A DNA stretch of 64,000 nucleotides from positions 1,718,501 through 1,782,500 of the forward strand of contig LSRY02000011.1 in the NCBI GenBank assembly GCA_001643675.2, read 5' to 3'. A program made the translations under genes and the position numbers. This document shows positions 12,201 through 19,300 of the stretch, piece by piece. The notes beneath the pieces are model-generated. The model saw only the letters and a list, made by a program, of their open reading frames with translations, had not been told where the DNA came from and searched no databases. Within the stretch, counting starts at the first letter, position 1; each line of letters begins with the position of its first letter. Origin of the DNA: Monocercomonoides exilis (lineage: Eukaryota > Preaxostyla > Oxymonadida > Polymastigidae).

Positions 12201-12668
12201 GATGATGATAGAGACTCTCTGCCCTCTTCAGCGTTTGAGGATGAAGATGACAACAGGAAGGAATGCATGCGATGGAAGGCACCTGAATTGTTGATGAATA
12301 ATAAAATGGGAGCAACAAAGAAAACAGCTGTGTTTTCGATTGGGATGATGCTGTGGGAGTGTTTGACGCTGAAGGTGCCGTTTGGGGAGTATGAGGCAGA
12401 GATGGCTGGGTGGATGATCAAAGAAAGAGGACTGCCGAACATGGGAGTTGTTGAGAACAGCCAGCTGCGAGATGCAGTGTGCAGCATGCTGCAGTTTGAG
12501 GCAGAAAACCGCCCACGGCTGAGAGACCTGAAGCGAGAATTCATCCGATACTGTCCGGCAAGCATGGCGACTTTCACTGTTTCGGATGCAATCGGATTAG
12601 AAGAAAGCGGAAGATGTGGAAGTGGGAATGAGAGTGTGAGTGGAAGTGAAATAGCAGAGAGAAAATGA
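222..12668 (+). CDS. Giant beta-helix surface receptor with C-terminal pseudokinase
   Basis: A single exon encodes 4148 residues. I chose the ATG at 222, not a non-ATG codon at 198, because it opens a signal peptide-like stretch (MAGRLLDWVVFVCASIINAY). The ectodomain (about residues 25-3700) is rich in Cys, Gly, Ser and N-glycosylation sites and has the repeating short-strand texture of right-handed parallel beta-helix (POMP/pectate-lyase-like) proteins. Eight modules each begin with a Cys-Gly...Pro-Cys signature. One membrane helix lies at about 3707-3731, followed by RWRKQKRR as a stop-transfer. The cytosolic tail has an acidic/Ser linker and a kinase-like C-lobe (about 3866-4120). It keeps RWKAPELL, FSIGMMLWECLT and a terminal Arg (ENRPRL), but I see no VAIK lysine, HRD or DFG, so it is a predicted pseudokinase. 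Large beta-helix/kinase-like proteins are known in oxymonads and other metamonads. The ligand is unknown. It could serve adhesion or sensing. Confidence 0.8.
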   Translation: MAGRLLDWVVFVCASIINAYCLNDDDTESSCMQRHSLPVPTPHIPQVRVTKTVISCSSSLQFENSSALLRCLTFAASGSISPRFNLSSTFVQIIESTVECDVHGITSPFWSCDGSICLENVTFVNPSSCSVIAPLVSQHPCAASSFPQAFELSSSSIHSFVLTSSPFLPSAPFISANIHRSTFSNITLSPDFSLENDNRFGPRETSMSNTVFTNVKNVYDGGIVRSVNAPENSLVCTNCSFLFCNRGLSNDTRQRHPSRVTYSNKSCSFNDSLFTFTSEGQGGAIYVGGNGSLCVYRCTFKDCHSMDRGGAMFCSYFSHCFVCDSDFCGCKAESADGAITYWHGNHHLTKSCVFVNCTSGSFFGAMNCEGVPIDNLLLNCTFSYCCCNKSYAGVLGIPYPLAEFYIVDSLFEHSSSAQAAGAISLYGSSDNSSMNWKFLLFRNNTSPLGNDVQAVSSMADKVNKSQFVSCFSSSQQPRFIHCPKSGSCSSANNEADWLPDPSPVEINVKGAGEDLASCGGEGSECKTVGHALTRSISVLSQRILLHSEGFTVGHIEVDMQYIVVKAKFPSQEQGSRPAITTSTSAEVFCNVVEGLLSVEGVDIIHSSGKWPSTSLFRVAADGKLVLAGMTISSATGDVASFTCSVVEILSSGASMELERVCFSKIKTEKPVLSFVDNAQLHIAEVSFSGVERTAGNGGVLEVKVQAGETVELMNMSFSSCSCSNGNGGGMCVEADSGAKVAVGNGSSPSGGVAFGACVASKLGGGIYLRLGDGSVDVRLNGLTFTGCSASAGRDAFVNAYNMKKAVENRLISFGIEMSDVHCVEGYERSTTNERFVIPVVVYLWENRSTRAYVSNGNERGADFTGCGFAEYPCRSVEGAVQMRFGESDRRLRLCEGFVFDHELALDARSFDIDADAKGSVKVHVESVDAAGGAGLVMCSVGVVFTNLTFELGGRVGAKKSFLHCASGSLRVKDCSMSMALDTTRVHYSLISVSSGILTIVGFVVSRENNVVFEGAAVVEVSGSGSCTVSEMQLNGTTTSSTAGLVHISSSGTTAVKYSNFSDAVLPCGGVVCSTCIKSVEVSNSTFDNITRSSGDGSCICFGEANSGCKGSGEAEILNCTMKNCHVSGEAACGGAVAVDIGGESVVNVRDCRMEECSARFGVGSNGKGGAMFLALRSSTSFFTLGAVLAFTSNSAKFGNDVFVEAPKLDLAVTTSSFQFFDKNQPFSRDAACGTDSRWENVAIPLVFYLMEREQDVSVAGGGEDVTICGFAEYPCKTISFGLTLQPAEKSILLPAEFDLCEYLHLRDSFGCQIGSEPQSSTSSSLCTMRMLGDGSAVEEYVGVEQDVRICNVRFAVDCCMRQPEKGLFVVSSDSGMCKMSGCGVCMSTSASRGAEAAVRSEFCVVEKGKLELVEFLAESLKVEHFGLICVCGTGVCVVNGCIVNNCEWTSERSVFEYSSSGSMSMEGVVVENVGCSSCSVIEDANGSSLVVENSTFGKVTRGMGNGSVIRCDAEDASSVVEIWNITVSEAAAVDGCGGALSTIVGDCAHVKIGGGIETKSAFCLCQAGMGSQRESKEGAEYRAVRIVDGNGNGLGGAVHVKCMGTAENVAFTEMLFGAGVQANRAEWLGKNMFVEGDDLSKIVKAEVFGFEIDVESNSTFEELNGFEGGNESYGIPLAVFLMDFDGLARVAGTDEGTGAADYRMCGVAQYPCVSVLFAASARFGEETASIVLTSSFEFQERIVLGSRQDVAIVAGADGSGGTINVSPDGSGEGESVVESKHNTTFRGMEFVLPASFVEVSRCCFMLCSSGTLAVDECSASRAGDGRISYSFLKATSGTASLSTFSIQDVGMGAVPVVEGRGVDARIVLDNVTLSGVSSECTTGLVVLSGGCSGDVQNSSVRAATTGNHCVIAISEASSARVENSNFTELVRRAGDGGVVAGDVSGGAKLEMKGCRLSGVACLEAGGKGGSMKMRAAVDGVVVCENNSVERSTLVGEASCGGGFFLQFDSSGVSYSMRNVHFSGNEAGPGSDVFVVCPTPRITIDRNRWVGSAVEGQENKTMWVMDNEEPPLVNATLLKYLFPTKDNIIFVNTEHGYNESCGEEDYPCNELGVGFGCLGTEKDVLQIMHGTELVMEIERNEAPLTIRGGDGAGATSVLNVRSTGHIVLAAYVPEIVLSIERIAFRLPPPPAAHREFVLVSYGKAYFVSCTFGQAEGQELESAECGMWIALCIGGELELNHVEVKQMDYGAGRGILSVEGSGEVAVVDTNVSFVNGAGSGLVSVVGTAHLSMENSTMEDCSTIDGGVVHMEGECGLDVTNECAFCRCTCSKGNGGWLSAGLSQEGCVHIEDAKIEGCEAHSGNEANGGKGGGIMFAFEDDFAGDYLLKSILFADNAAELGRDLFVECKSLNETVAPARFEGVCGDKADGSADMWGWDRTILDGNEVSLDMFLVQLVSTRICISSLTGLDLLGCGDDALPCCSFWRAVSNTDPASSERELAIEGSASIEDEYNLSNFDICSKNESEWAEVAVRSSIPAGHLSAVIVNENALKLCRISFVMPCRFEAPRNALIGSSGEHSQLHVLNCSFACEASEAVEFSVVHADGGAVQVEGCSMRTVSCMNAPFRMNGTLTFSNCTFARLSTPGSSEGGALRLGLGMSFSLKMENTTIQGCSCSATEGSGGGLFLDCADSSNECLFTFKEMTMSENNANQGKNMYICGADLNKSVTRDAFDFDFSSAIKDENMFVGRDGLLGQVDLLIFLVGYEGMEVAVSETGVDVARCGGTALPCCTFWKAMQQFSPSSVNITHMLFIEESALLRNSFDVSDFSITSEAGSTGERQVSSIACEGEVDGSDSALLLNSRTLNMSNVCISIRGVFGNREGAVVASESGDLMFFGCIFETRVGVDEASDVGFVTVKSGGVTMKDHEMRNVHSSRAVVAVHGGCMCDVDGLIAEHVELEDVCLFSFTRSLEGQYQSQRQSQEMSARYGNGVICTTARVKNSSFITVTREGNGSAVVECTGAGSGVHGDAECTRLQVNGTRFEGCRAGAGEKGGAMLFLLQEGGSMSMRDSSIIQCGCSMERGRGGGVYVESWVNGALEMLFSRMTLKANTAKVGNDIFIRCESIETQINETLFQIDVNGDGFNVVNAIFGIDLVHRDPVDLMNFISIFQSSTILVSSAAGSNGSNERQCGIFDLPCLSVEYGLAHVSGRYARMLLVHTASGLCGEADFDSVQVGAAEGTICSVDVASGMNCTRSSVGITAGKVGFTGVQFVFPAAFASEHFVFLEAQNGSLSITSCSFAAHSVGQSSTNAAAADESFSIIPFTLICAETASIVVSGLKIMSLELGSPSPLIKVGSISATFHFLHLSNVRLENSAVSITQQNSGAEGNLESQGFELASSVFENVTCPSAEGGIIASKACEMPLRLCNCSVSKCTLQSQKGCVALLDSCRNVTMDVCAFSGTGVGSTANGNAEFRDIQEWICRWNGSAVMLVNSTATLKDTRISDMEMGGLSVEGGKARVEKGEFAGNSAGIRNYESARRNVLCFGSASLEIESLKGGDGLKENSSMWISSDNGCKLGGLAAERASPFFIPVLRNVEAVKDGKKIDIVFEGQLLMPCNLGMRLTFTRGDEKEIVRGIFGEDNFVSENEVHSSIEDSGAGWDEEQTEVSVSILFGKSDSPSSTTDFILKNRSELKANGNDKLVEGKNGYGSSSTVIIVILVVMLLIVLIISVIFIVRWRKQKRRTEELEIIVEDTVKKDPKLIEMMTMEMSPEERWRRVEREAEKKNEERIKKRIYETNMEHSESSEHLLSESGSTEYILGRDSDKIPEWMLEKVDDKEEEDETRKRTPSPSISSTSSTSTTDSDSTFVRGEDLCPTTSSMSNLVDAMACSVPHEKLIVDLRDSLFILLHGRNGKKEMAIGTLQERELTAAQILFWVANGALHSFDEMENPLSSLANLSPHIVLFSEHMVITIAMHSDCSSDSDSDSSSISSSTVATSASDDDRDSLPSSAFEDEDDNRKECMRWKAPELLMNNKMGATKKTAVFSIGMMLWECLTLKVPFGEYEAEMAGWMIKERGLPNMGVVENSQLRDAVCSMLQFEAENRPRLRDLKREFIRYCPASMATFTVSDAIGLEESGRCGSGNESVSGSEIAERK
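1769..9798 (+). repeat. Eight degenerate Cys-Gly...Pro-Cys modules
   Basis: Within the giant receptor the signature C-G-x4-6-[P/E]-C recurs near 1769, 2813, 4018, 5330, 6514, 7629, 8551 and 9772. Examples are CGFAEYPC, CGVAQYPC, CGEEDYPC and CGGTALPC. Spacing is 0.9-1.3 kb (roughly 310-440 residues). Each signature is usually preceded by a conserved run of the type 'P-x-x-x-[YF]-L' and followed by a beta-helix segment with N-S-T-F or M-x-x-C repeats. The DNA copies are highly diverged, so these are old protein-level duplications. Confidence 0.7.
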
Positions 12669-13361
12669 AAAAAGAAAAGAGGATATTTGGGAGAAAACGA
12701 TAATGAATGAAGTTGTTAATGTGTTGGAGGGTTATGTGTTGGTTTGGGTTCTTGATTTTTGTTTCCTCACAGAGGAAAGAGAAGACACTTCATTTTTGTG
12801 GGTTGAGCTTTTCCATTTCAACAATAATCTTTAAATGCCATTTTTTTTTCAAATATTTATTTTCTGGATTTTTTATTTTGTGGCAATTCGCCAAATATAC
12901 ACAAAAACAAAATCCTAATTATCTGTGAAATAAAGAAATTATTATTTTCATGTTTGTTCAAAGCTATTATGAAAATGAGCAAAAATGCACTAATAATTCA
13001 TTTTTTTTCTTAATTATTGAACGAAAAGTCTCAACAAAAGCTGAAATAGTAAGTTGACAAAGAAGATTTTGAAAACATTTCCAACTTTCTTTATTTCCAG
13101 AGCATATTTCTTCACTTCTTTTATTTTCAAATTGTTTGTCGTAACTTGAATCTTCAATGATGCTGCAATTTCTTTCAGGAAAAAATGACGATTCTGCAAT
13201 AAATTGAACAATTCTTTTGATGTTTTCTCTCCATTATATTCTTTCTTTTTCTGATAATCACTTAATTGTCGTTTGTGATAAAAAATACTGAAATCCTGTT
13301 TCAGATTATACACACATATTTCACTCAAAAACAACGAAAAAGAAAGTGTAAAATGCACAAA
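12669..13361. other. Convergent intergenic spacer, no gene seen
   Basis: This 690-bp AT-rich spacer separates the 3' ends of the giant receptor (plus) and the CorA gene (minus). A 114-codon open frame on the minus strand (13014-13358) has no ATG and lies directly after the CorA stop. It reads as low-complexity K/F/L sequence, so I do not call a gene. Confidence 0.5.
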
Positions 13362-15974
13362 CTACCATTTCAGACATTTGAAGAGTAAAAAACAAAGAAG
13401 TGCAATTAGCACATAGCAGCCAACTAATATTATTACTGGCTTTGATGATCCAGTGTCAGTGCCACCAGGAAGCCATACATTCATACTATTCAGGAGAAAG
13501 AGATATTAATGAATAATAATCAATGGAAAAGAAAAAAATTAAAAGAAAAAAAGATAACGAAAAAAGTGTAGTAAAAATAGCTCTCCATTGAATTGTCACA
13601 GATTTGCACACCCCCATGTTGATCCGATCAGCTGCATCATCCCAAATACGCACATTACAAGCGTCACATCTTTGGCTATTCTGTTCACCCTATTTGATGT
13701 GCGACTCAACTTCACCGAAAGCCAGCCAAGATAATTTGCTTGAGTGTTTGTGAGTGTTTCTTCAGATGACTCCACTTTTTCCACAAGAAACACAACCAAA
13801 TCAAACACAGAACGCAAATATCTTTTCGTCTGCGCGCAAACAAACCTAATCTCCTCCTTAGTTGCTGAACATAGAGAACTCAAAACTTCGCGATAAGGTT
13901 TCAGTCCGAAATGCAGCCAGTGGAGGCGTTCTCTGTCAGCGTCTATTCTGTTTAGCAGATCTTCTTGATCTCCTTCGTGATGCAAAGACTGTGCAAGTGC
14001 AAACAGCGTTTCAACCTGGAATTCAGAAAGTCATTAAAAGAGATGGTTATAAATCAAATGGAAAATGCTCACAATATTTTGGTACACAAAAAAAGAAAAG
14101 AAAAAAATTTGGATAAAATTTCAATGAATTTATAGAAAGATTTAAAATAAACAATGATATAAGCAAAGTATGTAAAAATCGTTTACAATATACTGTCATA
14201 CTTCTCGTTCAATTTGTTCAACATCATCTTTGTACTCCAAAACAAATGAGTTTAGAATCAAATAAAGCAAAAAATCAACTTTCATTGGTGATCTTTTCTT
14301 CTCGAATGCAATTTTTTCTCCAGCACAACCACGTTCGTCTGGAGGTGTGCCATCTGACAAATTGATGTTTTTGGGCAAAGATAAAGAAGAAGATGAAGAA
14401 GCCGAAGCCGATGAAGAGGAAGATAAAGATCTGCAACTTCTATGAATGCTTACAGAATTTATACCAATGCTATTAACTGGCAATTCTTTGACACTCGCAT
14501 GAGAATAAATTTTTCTTTTCATTTCATCTTCCTTTTCTTGAGCTTCAGAATTTTTCTCCTCTTGTTTAGGACGATTTTCATCAAGCAAAAGCTCTTTTCT
14601 TTCTGCTTTATCTGTTTGGCTATCCTTTGGATAAACTTCTCCAATAACATCTTCGCTTTCACCTCCTTTTCTTCTTCTAACTAATGGCAATTCAATGTTT
14701 TCGTCATCGTCTTCATCTTCTTCGTTTTCTGCACTCTCTTCTTCCAAAAGCGATGAAGCAACTTTCAGAGCACCATTCTCCTTCAGTTGCTGCATTGGCA
14801 TGGATATATATCTCCATTCAATGTCGTTCAAATCTTTTTCATTTTGCCCTTCTTCCAAATAATCGGAATATCTTCCTTTTTCATCGTGTATTGTCTCTGA
14901 ATTATTCATAGGAATTGAAGCTGATGATGATGAACATCTTAACAAAGAATTTGAAAGCTGAGTCGATGATGAAGATGGCAACTGGCTTTCCAGACGAAGA
15001 GAGTCTCCAAACGAATCAGTACTTAAGGATAGATGCTCGTGAGAAGTCTGTTCTTCTGGCAATAAGTGTTGCTTATTATCTTTTCCCTCTTCATTCATTT
15101 CTCCTTCGTCAACGCTAAGGTGTGCTCTCCTCCCTGGATGTGAATGTCCGCCTTCAAGAATACCTCTTTTCTCTGTTTCAACTGGCATCAGCATTGTTCT
15201 GCCTTGTCCTGAAACAATAACAGTGGCAGTTCTCCTCGGAGCATCTATTTCATAATCATTGTTCATTCCAAAGTGAATACTTTCTTCTTCTTCATCGCGA
15301 GATGGTTCAATAATCTTGCGTTCTTTTTGTTGTTGCTTTTTTCTAGAAATCTTCCATTTTTTATTCATTCCTTGCTCTTTTTTCCGTTCATTCTTTGTTT
15401 CCCCTTTCATCCTCGAAGTGTTTAAGTTTTTCGTAATAATTCGTGGAAGATCAGAAAAAAATGAATCATCCGTTTCCTCCTATAAATATAAAAATAAACA
15501 AGATATTAAATAAAGGTAAAGAGTTAAAAAAAAATTGCGTATAATATCAATATTTAGATGGAAATTGCTCAAAACCTCTTCACTATTTATAAACGCTTTC
15601 AAATCCTCCCATGCATCTGTAATTCCATTAATTTCATCTCTATGAAACGTAAGGAGAAAATAATCTCCAACAACAATTGAAACTTCCGTCAATTCTTTTT
15701 CTCCACTTTCAGCCATACAAATCATAAAAAGATAATTTGAAAATACTTCCCATTTAGCACTAGAGTCCTCCTTTATGATATCGTCCACTGTCAACTTATG
15801 TAGATAAAACATGTATCCTACTTTTTCGATATTTTCTTTGTTCATCTTCCCTTCAAAATCAATCCACATTTCATTATCAGTATTTGGTCCATTTGAAATC
15901 ATCTCTTTTACAAAATCTTCGAAATTATTTATTATAATGCGAGTTTCTTTCGTTACGATAGTTATTTTCAACAT
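13362..15974 (-). CDS. CorA-family magnesium transporter with large insert
   Basis: Spliced protein of about 734 residues. Exons: 15974-15576, 15479-14202, 14015-13612, 13485-13362. CorA proteins are pentameric Mg2+ channels. The N-terminal alpha/beta domain is clear: MWIDFEGKM, YLHKLTVDDII and YFLLTFHRDE match the CorA patterns WIDLEG, LHPLxVEDIL and LVTFHR. The helical part (LHWLHFGLKPYREVLSSL, then a long coiled helix) leads into TM1 (VTLVMCVFGMMQLIG), the GMN filter motif and TM2 (VIILVGCYVLIALLCFLLF), ending KCLKW. GMN exists only after splicing: exon 3 ends TGG-GG and exon 4 begins T-ATG-AAT. A Lys/Glu/Ser-rich insert of about 400 residues sits between the N-domain and the helical stalk, which is unusual for the family. 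The ATG at 15974 is tentative. An upstream mini-exon starting near 16245 would also splice in frame. Confidence 0.85.
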
Positions 15975-16362
15975 CTTAAAGTCATAAAACTTTGAAATCA
16001 ACCATAAAAGAATTCTCAATTATTAAATATGGTTTGAAAAGTGAATTTTGATAAAAAAAATTTTAATTCATTTTTGAAAATGCTTGAAAGAACGAGTTTT
16101 TGTATGGAAAAAATAAAATGTGAAATTATCTTGGAAATTATTTTTAATATTATTTCTAAATAAAAGGTAAAGTCAATTATCAAAAATGATAATGTATCTA
16201 TGTAACTACAGAATTCGATCAGTGCTAGATCGTATTCTTCTAACATTGTCACACGAGCTATCTTTACATTAAAAATTAATAAATTATTAAGATTATTATT
16301 GCTGAAATTTCCAAAAAAAGAATATAACTGCAAGATCATCTTGAATAAAAAAAGCCTTATTT
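15975..16362. other. Spacer between GPCR-INPP 3' end and CorA 5' end
   Basis: This AT-rich DNA should hold the CorA promoter. A candidate CorA first exon (MLEEYDLALIEF, minus strand near 16245-16205) could join in frame at an AG near 15996. The exon's donor context GTAGTT is acceptable but nothing else confirms it. Confidence 0.35.
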
Positions 16363-19300
16363 CTAAGCTTCAACCGCTATTGAAGCCCCAATTGAAATAA
16401 TGCCATTAAACGTACCGTGTTTCGTAAGTGGGGCAACAAGATGAACTTTCTTCGACTGAAAAGATAACTCAGTGAAATGTTTAACAAGAGAGTAGCACAA
16501 TGCAAAGTGATAAGAAGACGGAGAAGGAAAGTTTAAAGACAAATTATCAGCAGATGAATTTAACAATTGAGAAGCAAATTGTATAAGGGAAGGCGTCCTG
16601 AAATAGAAGTACTGTTGAACTTGAGGCAATTCTAACGATGGAGATTGTGGAGAATACATCAGAAGTTTTGCTGAAGCAACAGTTGGACAAAGAATTGAAT
16701 TGGATGCAATTTTTTGCTTTGCCTTTTTGAGGAGAGGCAAATACGACGGTAATTCAAGTACAAACGAAATGTTTGTGTCTGACGGTGAAACGAAATGAGA
16801 GAACAAAGCTTTGAGTGAAGCAAGCTGAGATGCGAGTGATCCATCGGATGTTGTTGTGTTTTTGTTTAATCTGCCTTCATTTGATTGGCCAAATGTCAGA
16901 CCATTGGCACCTCCAGCTATGCAGATGCTGGCCTCTCCAATCAGATCGTCCTCGCCCATTCGTTCAACATCGCAGCAGAGTGCAAAGATGTTGAAAGAAG
17001 AGAGGAGCCTTTGCAACGCATGGCGAAATATCGACAGGAAAGAAGATAATGGAAGAGTCAGCAAGAGAAAATGAGGTGAATGTGAAAGCTCAAGAAAAGA
17101 AGAAGAAGAAGAAGAAGAAGAAGAAGAAGAAGAAGAAGATTTTAATGAAGAATCAGAGCTTGAAAGCTCCAAGCGAGTGAGAGGGGACAAAGCGTATGAA
17201 ATGAGATCTGAATTGATAAACCACTCCAAATCAGAGAAAGTCACACTAAAATGGAGTGAAGGAGATGGATTAGCAGTTGATTCTGCAAGCAAAGAGGATG
17301 ATGCAAAAGTTGAACCATCCTTCCCAGTTAACAACTGTTGTTTGCCTGAATCGACTGATGAAAAAGAAAAGTTTGTTTTTGAAGAAAGATTTTCATTCTT
17401 GGTTTGTGGAATTGAAACAGCAAAAGACAACTTCCGTTCGGTTGTTGTGAAATCTTCTTTCATCCAAATTGGATTTGTTGACTTTTTGCTTTGTCCAACA
17501 ATCACATTCGACACTGGAACTTCAGTTTTGATGATTTTGTTATTATTTGCAGTGCCATTATCTACTTTCTCATCTGTCCATGCACGTTCCAAACTAAGTT
17601 TGGAGTTAATGTTCTTGACAACGCCAGCAACGTCAAATTGTGTCGTGCCCAGAAGAAGATACGGCTCAATCTTTTTGTCTGACTGCTGCCAGTCACTGAG
17701 CACATCGTCAGCATCAGCATCGCTTACACCCTGAAGCAGTCGATCGCGTATGCTGCTCATTTCAGCACTCCACTCAGGCGAGTCAGCTGGGTTGGTGCAC
17801 AAGCCGTGGCAGCTGGCAAAAGAAAACGAAACTGAAATGTCTGCCAAAACAGGAAATGAGGCCAACTGTTGAGTCTCTGACGTGTTTGATCCAAGTGATG
17901 CCTGTTGGAACAGCGTGGAGATATCCAACGAAGGAGGATTAAGACCCAACTCGAAGATGGAACAAACTGGTGTGTGGTCTGAGCAAGTGCATGTCGCATG
18001 AGGTGCAGTGTGCGGTACAACAAGCTTCAGAGAAGACGATGGAAGACAGTTCGGCATGTCTGTAATTGTGATGTTCTTTGATTTTTCTTCTTCTTTATTC
18101 GTTTTCAAAGAAGTATCCAATATATCATTCGAAGATATTGATTCTATTCTATTTGAACAACAAATTGAATGCTTTTGACATCCAAGACGTGACATCCAGA
18201 CAATCCTGTCTGTGTACGATGGAGTCTGCTCTTTCTTGTTTGAATACACAAGTCCTGTCATAGCTGGATCACGATAATTTAATATCTCATTCGATCCAAC
18301 ATTCTCCTTCACACAAAGTGCATTTGTTCTGCCAGCAACCATCCGATATGTTGGCAGATGGTTCAGTCGTCTTGGCTCGTTAAAGGCAAACAGAAGATGG
18401 TGAAACGAGCGCTGTTTCCGCAGCTGGTCGCACCCAAGAAGCCAGCTCGATGCGGAAGCAACTGATCGCTGAAAAGAAGCTGGAGAATTTGAAATTTCAC
18501 TCTCTGATTTCTCCTCAACATATTCTGAATGAGCCTTTTTCTCTTCTGCCTTGCTGCTTTTGTTCTTCTTTTCTCCAAACTGTTGGGAAATAGCACCTGC
18601 TTGGCGATGCAAGCAGTCGAGAACAACTTGAAAAGGTCTGTCCAGTCTGTAGTTCATGTCGCCCACAAACAGAACATTCGAAGCCAGACAAGATATTCCG
18701 CATTTAGAAAGAATATGATGAATGTCTCTCATCCAATCTTTCAGCTGCGCATTCGGCTCGAGTGCAATTTTGGCTGAAGAAGATGTATATGAAGATGGCA
18801 AAGAAAGCATCGAAGAGGAGGAAGAAGGCAAAGCACTCGGATTGCTTGAATCTGCACTCCATTCATCTGAAGATGCACTCGAAAAAGTGCTGAGTGAAAT
18901 GGATGTGATTTCTTTTCCGTCGATTGAAAGTGTCAAAGGAATCTTTGTTTGAACGGGTGTTGATAGCATCGAGGTTGTTGGTGGCGATACAGCTCTTCTG
19001 TTATATGATGGAGGAGATGACTGAGGAGAAAAAGATGTTTTGAAGAGACCTTCAGAAGAGGAGGAAGAAGAAGCAGAAGCAGAAGAAGAGGCAAGCGATG
19101 AAAGCAAGTCAGCAACTGGAGAGAAAGCAAAAGCAGCCATTGTTGAATTCTCGCTTGCAGATGTTGAGAATGGAAAAGTCTTGTACAGTGACATCAGCGA
19201 CAGTGTGTTCAGCTTTGATGGGGTTGATGCTGCTGCTGGTGTTGCAATGTGCATCGGATCGAAAGAGAGAGCATTGGACGAAGACAAAGAGCCAGACAAT

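Noticed and set aside
13014-13358. 114-codon minus-strand frame after the CorA stop
   Set aside because: It lacks an ATG, is low-complexity K/F/L sequence, and directly follows the CorA stop with no plausible splice join.
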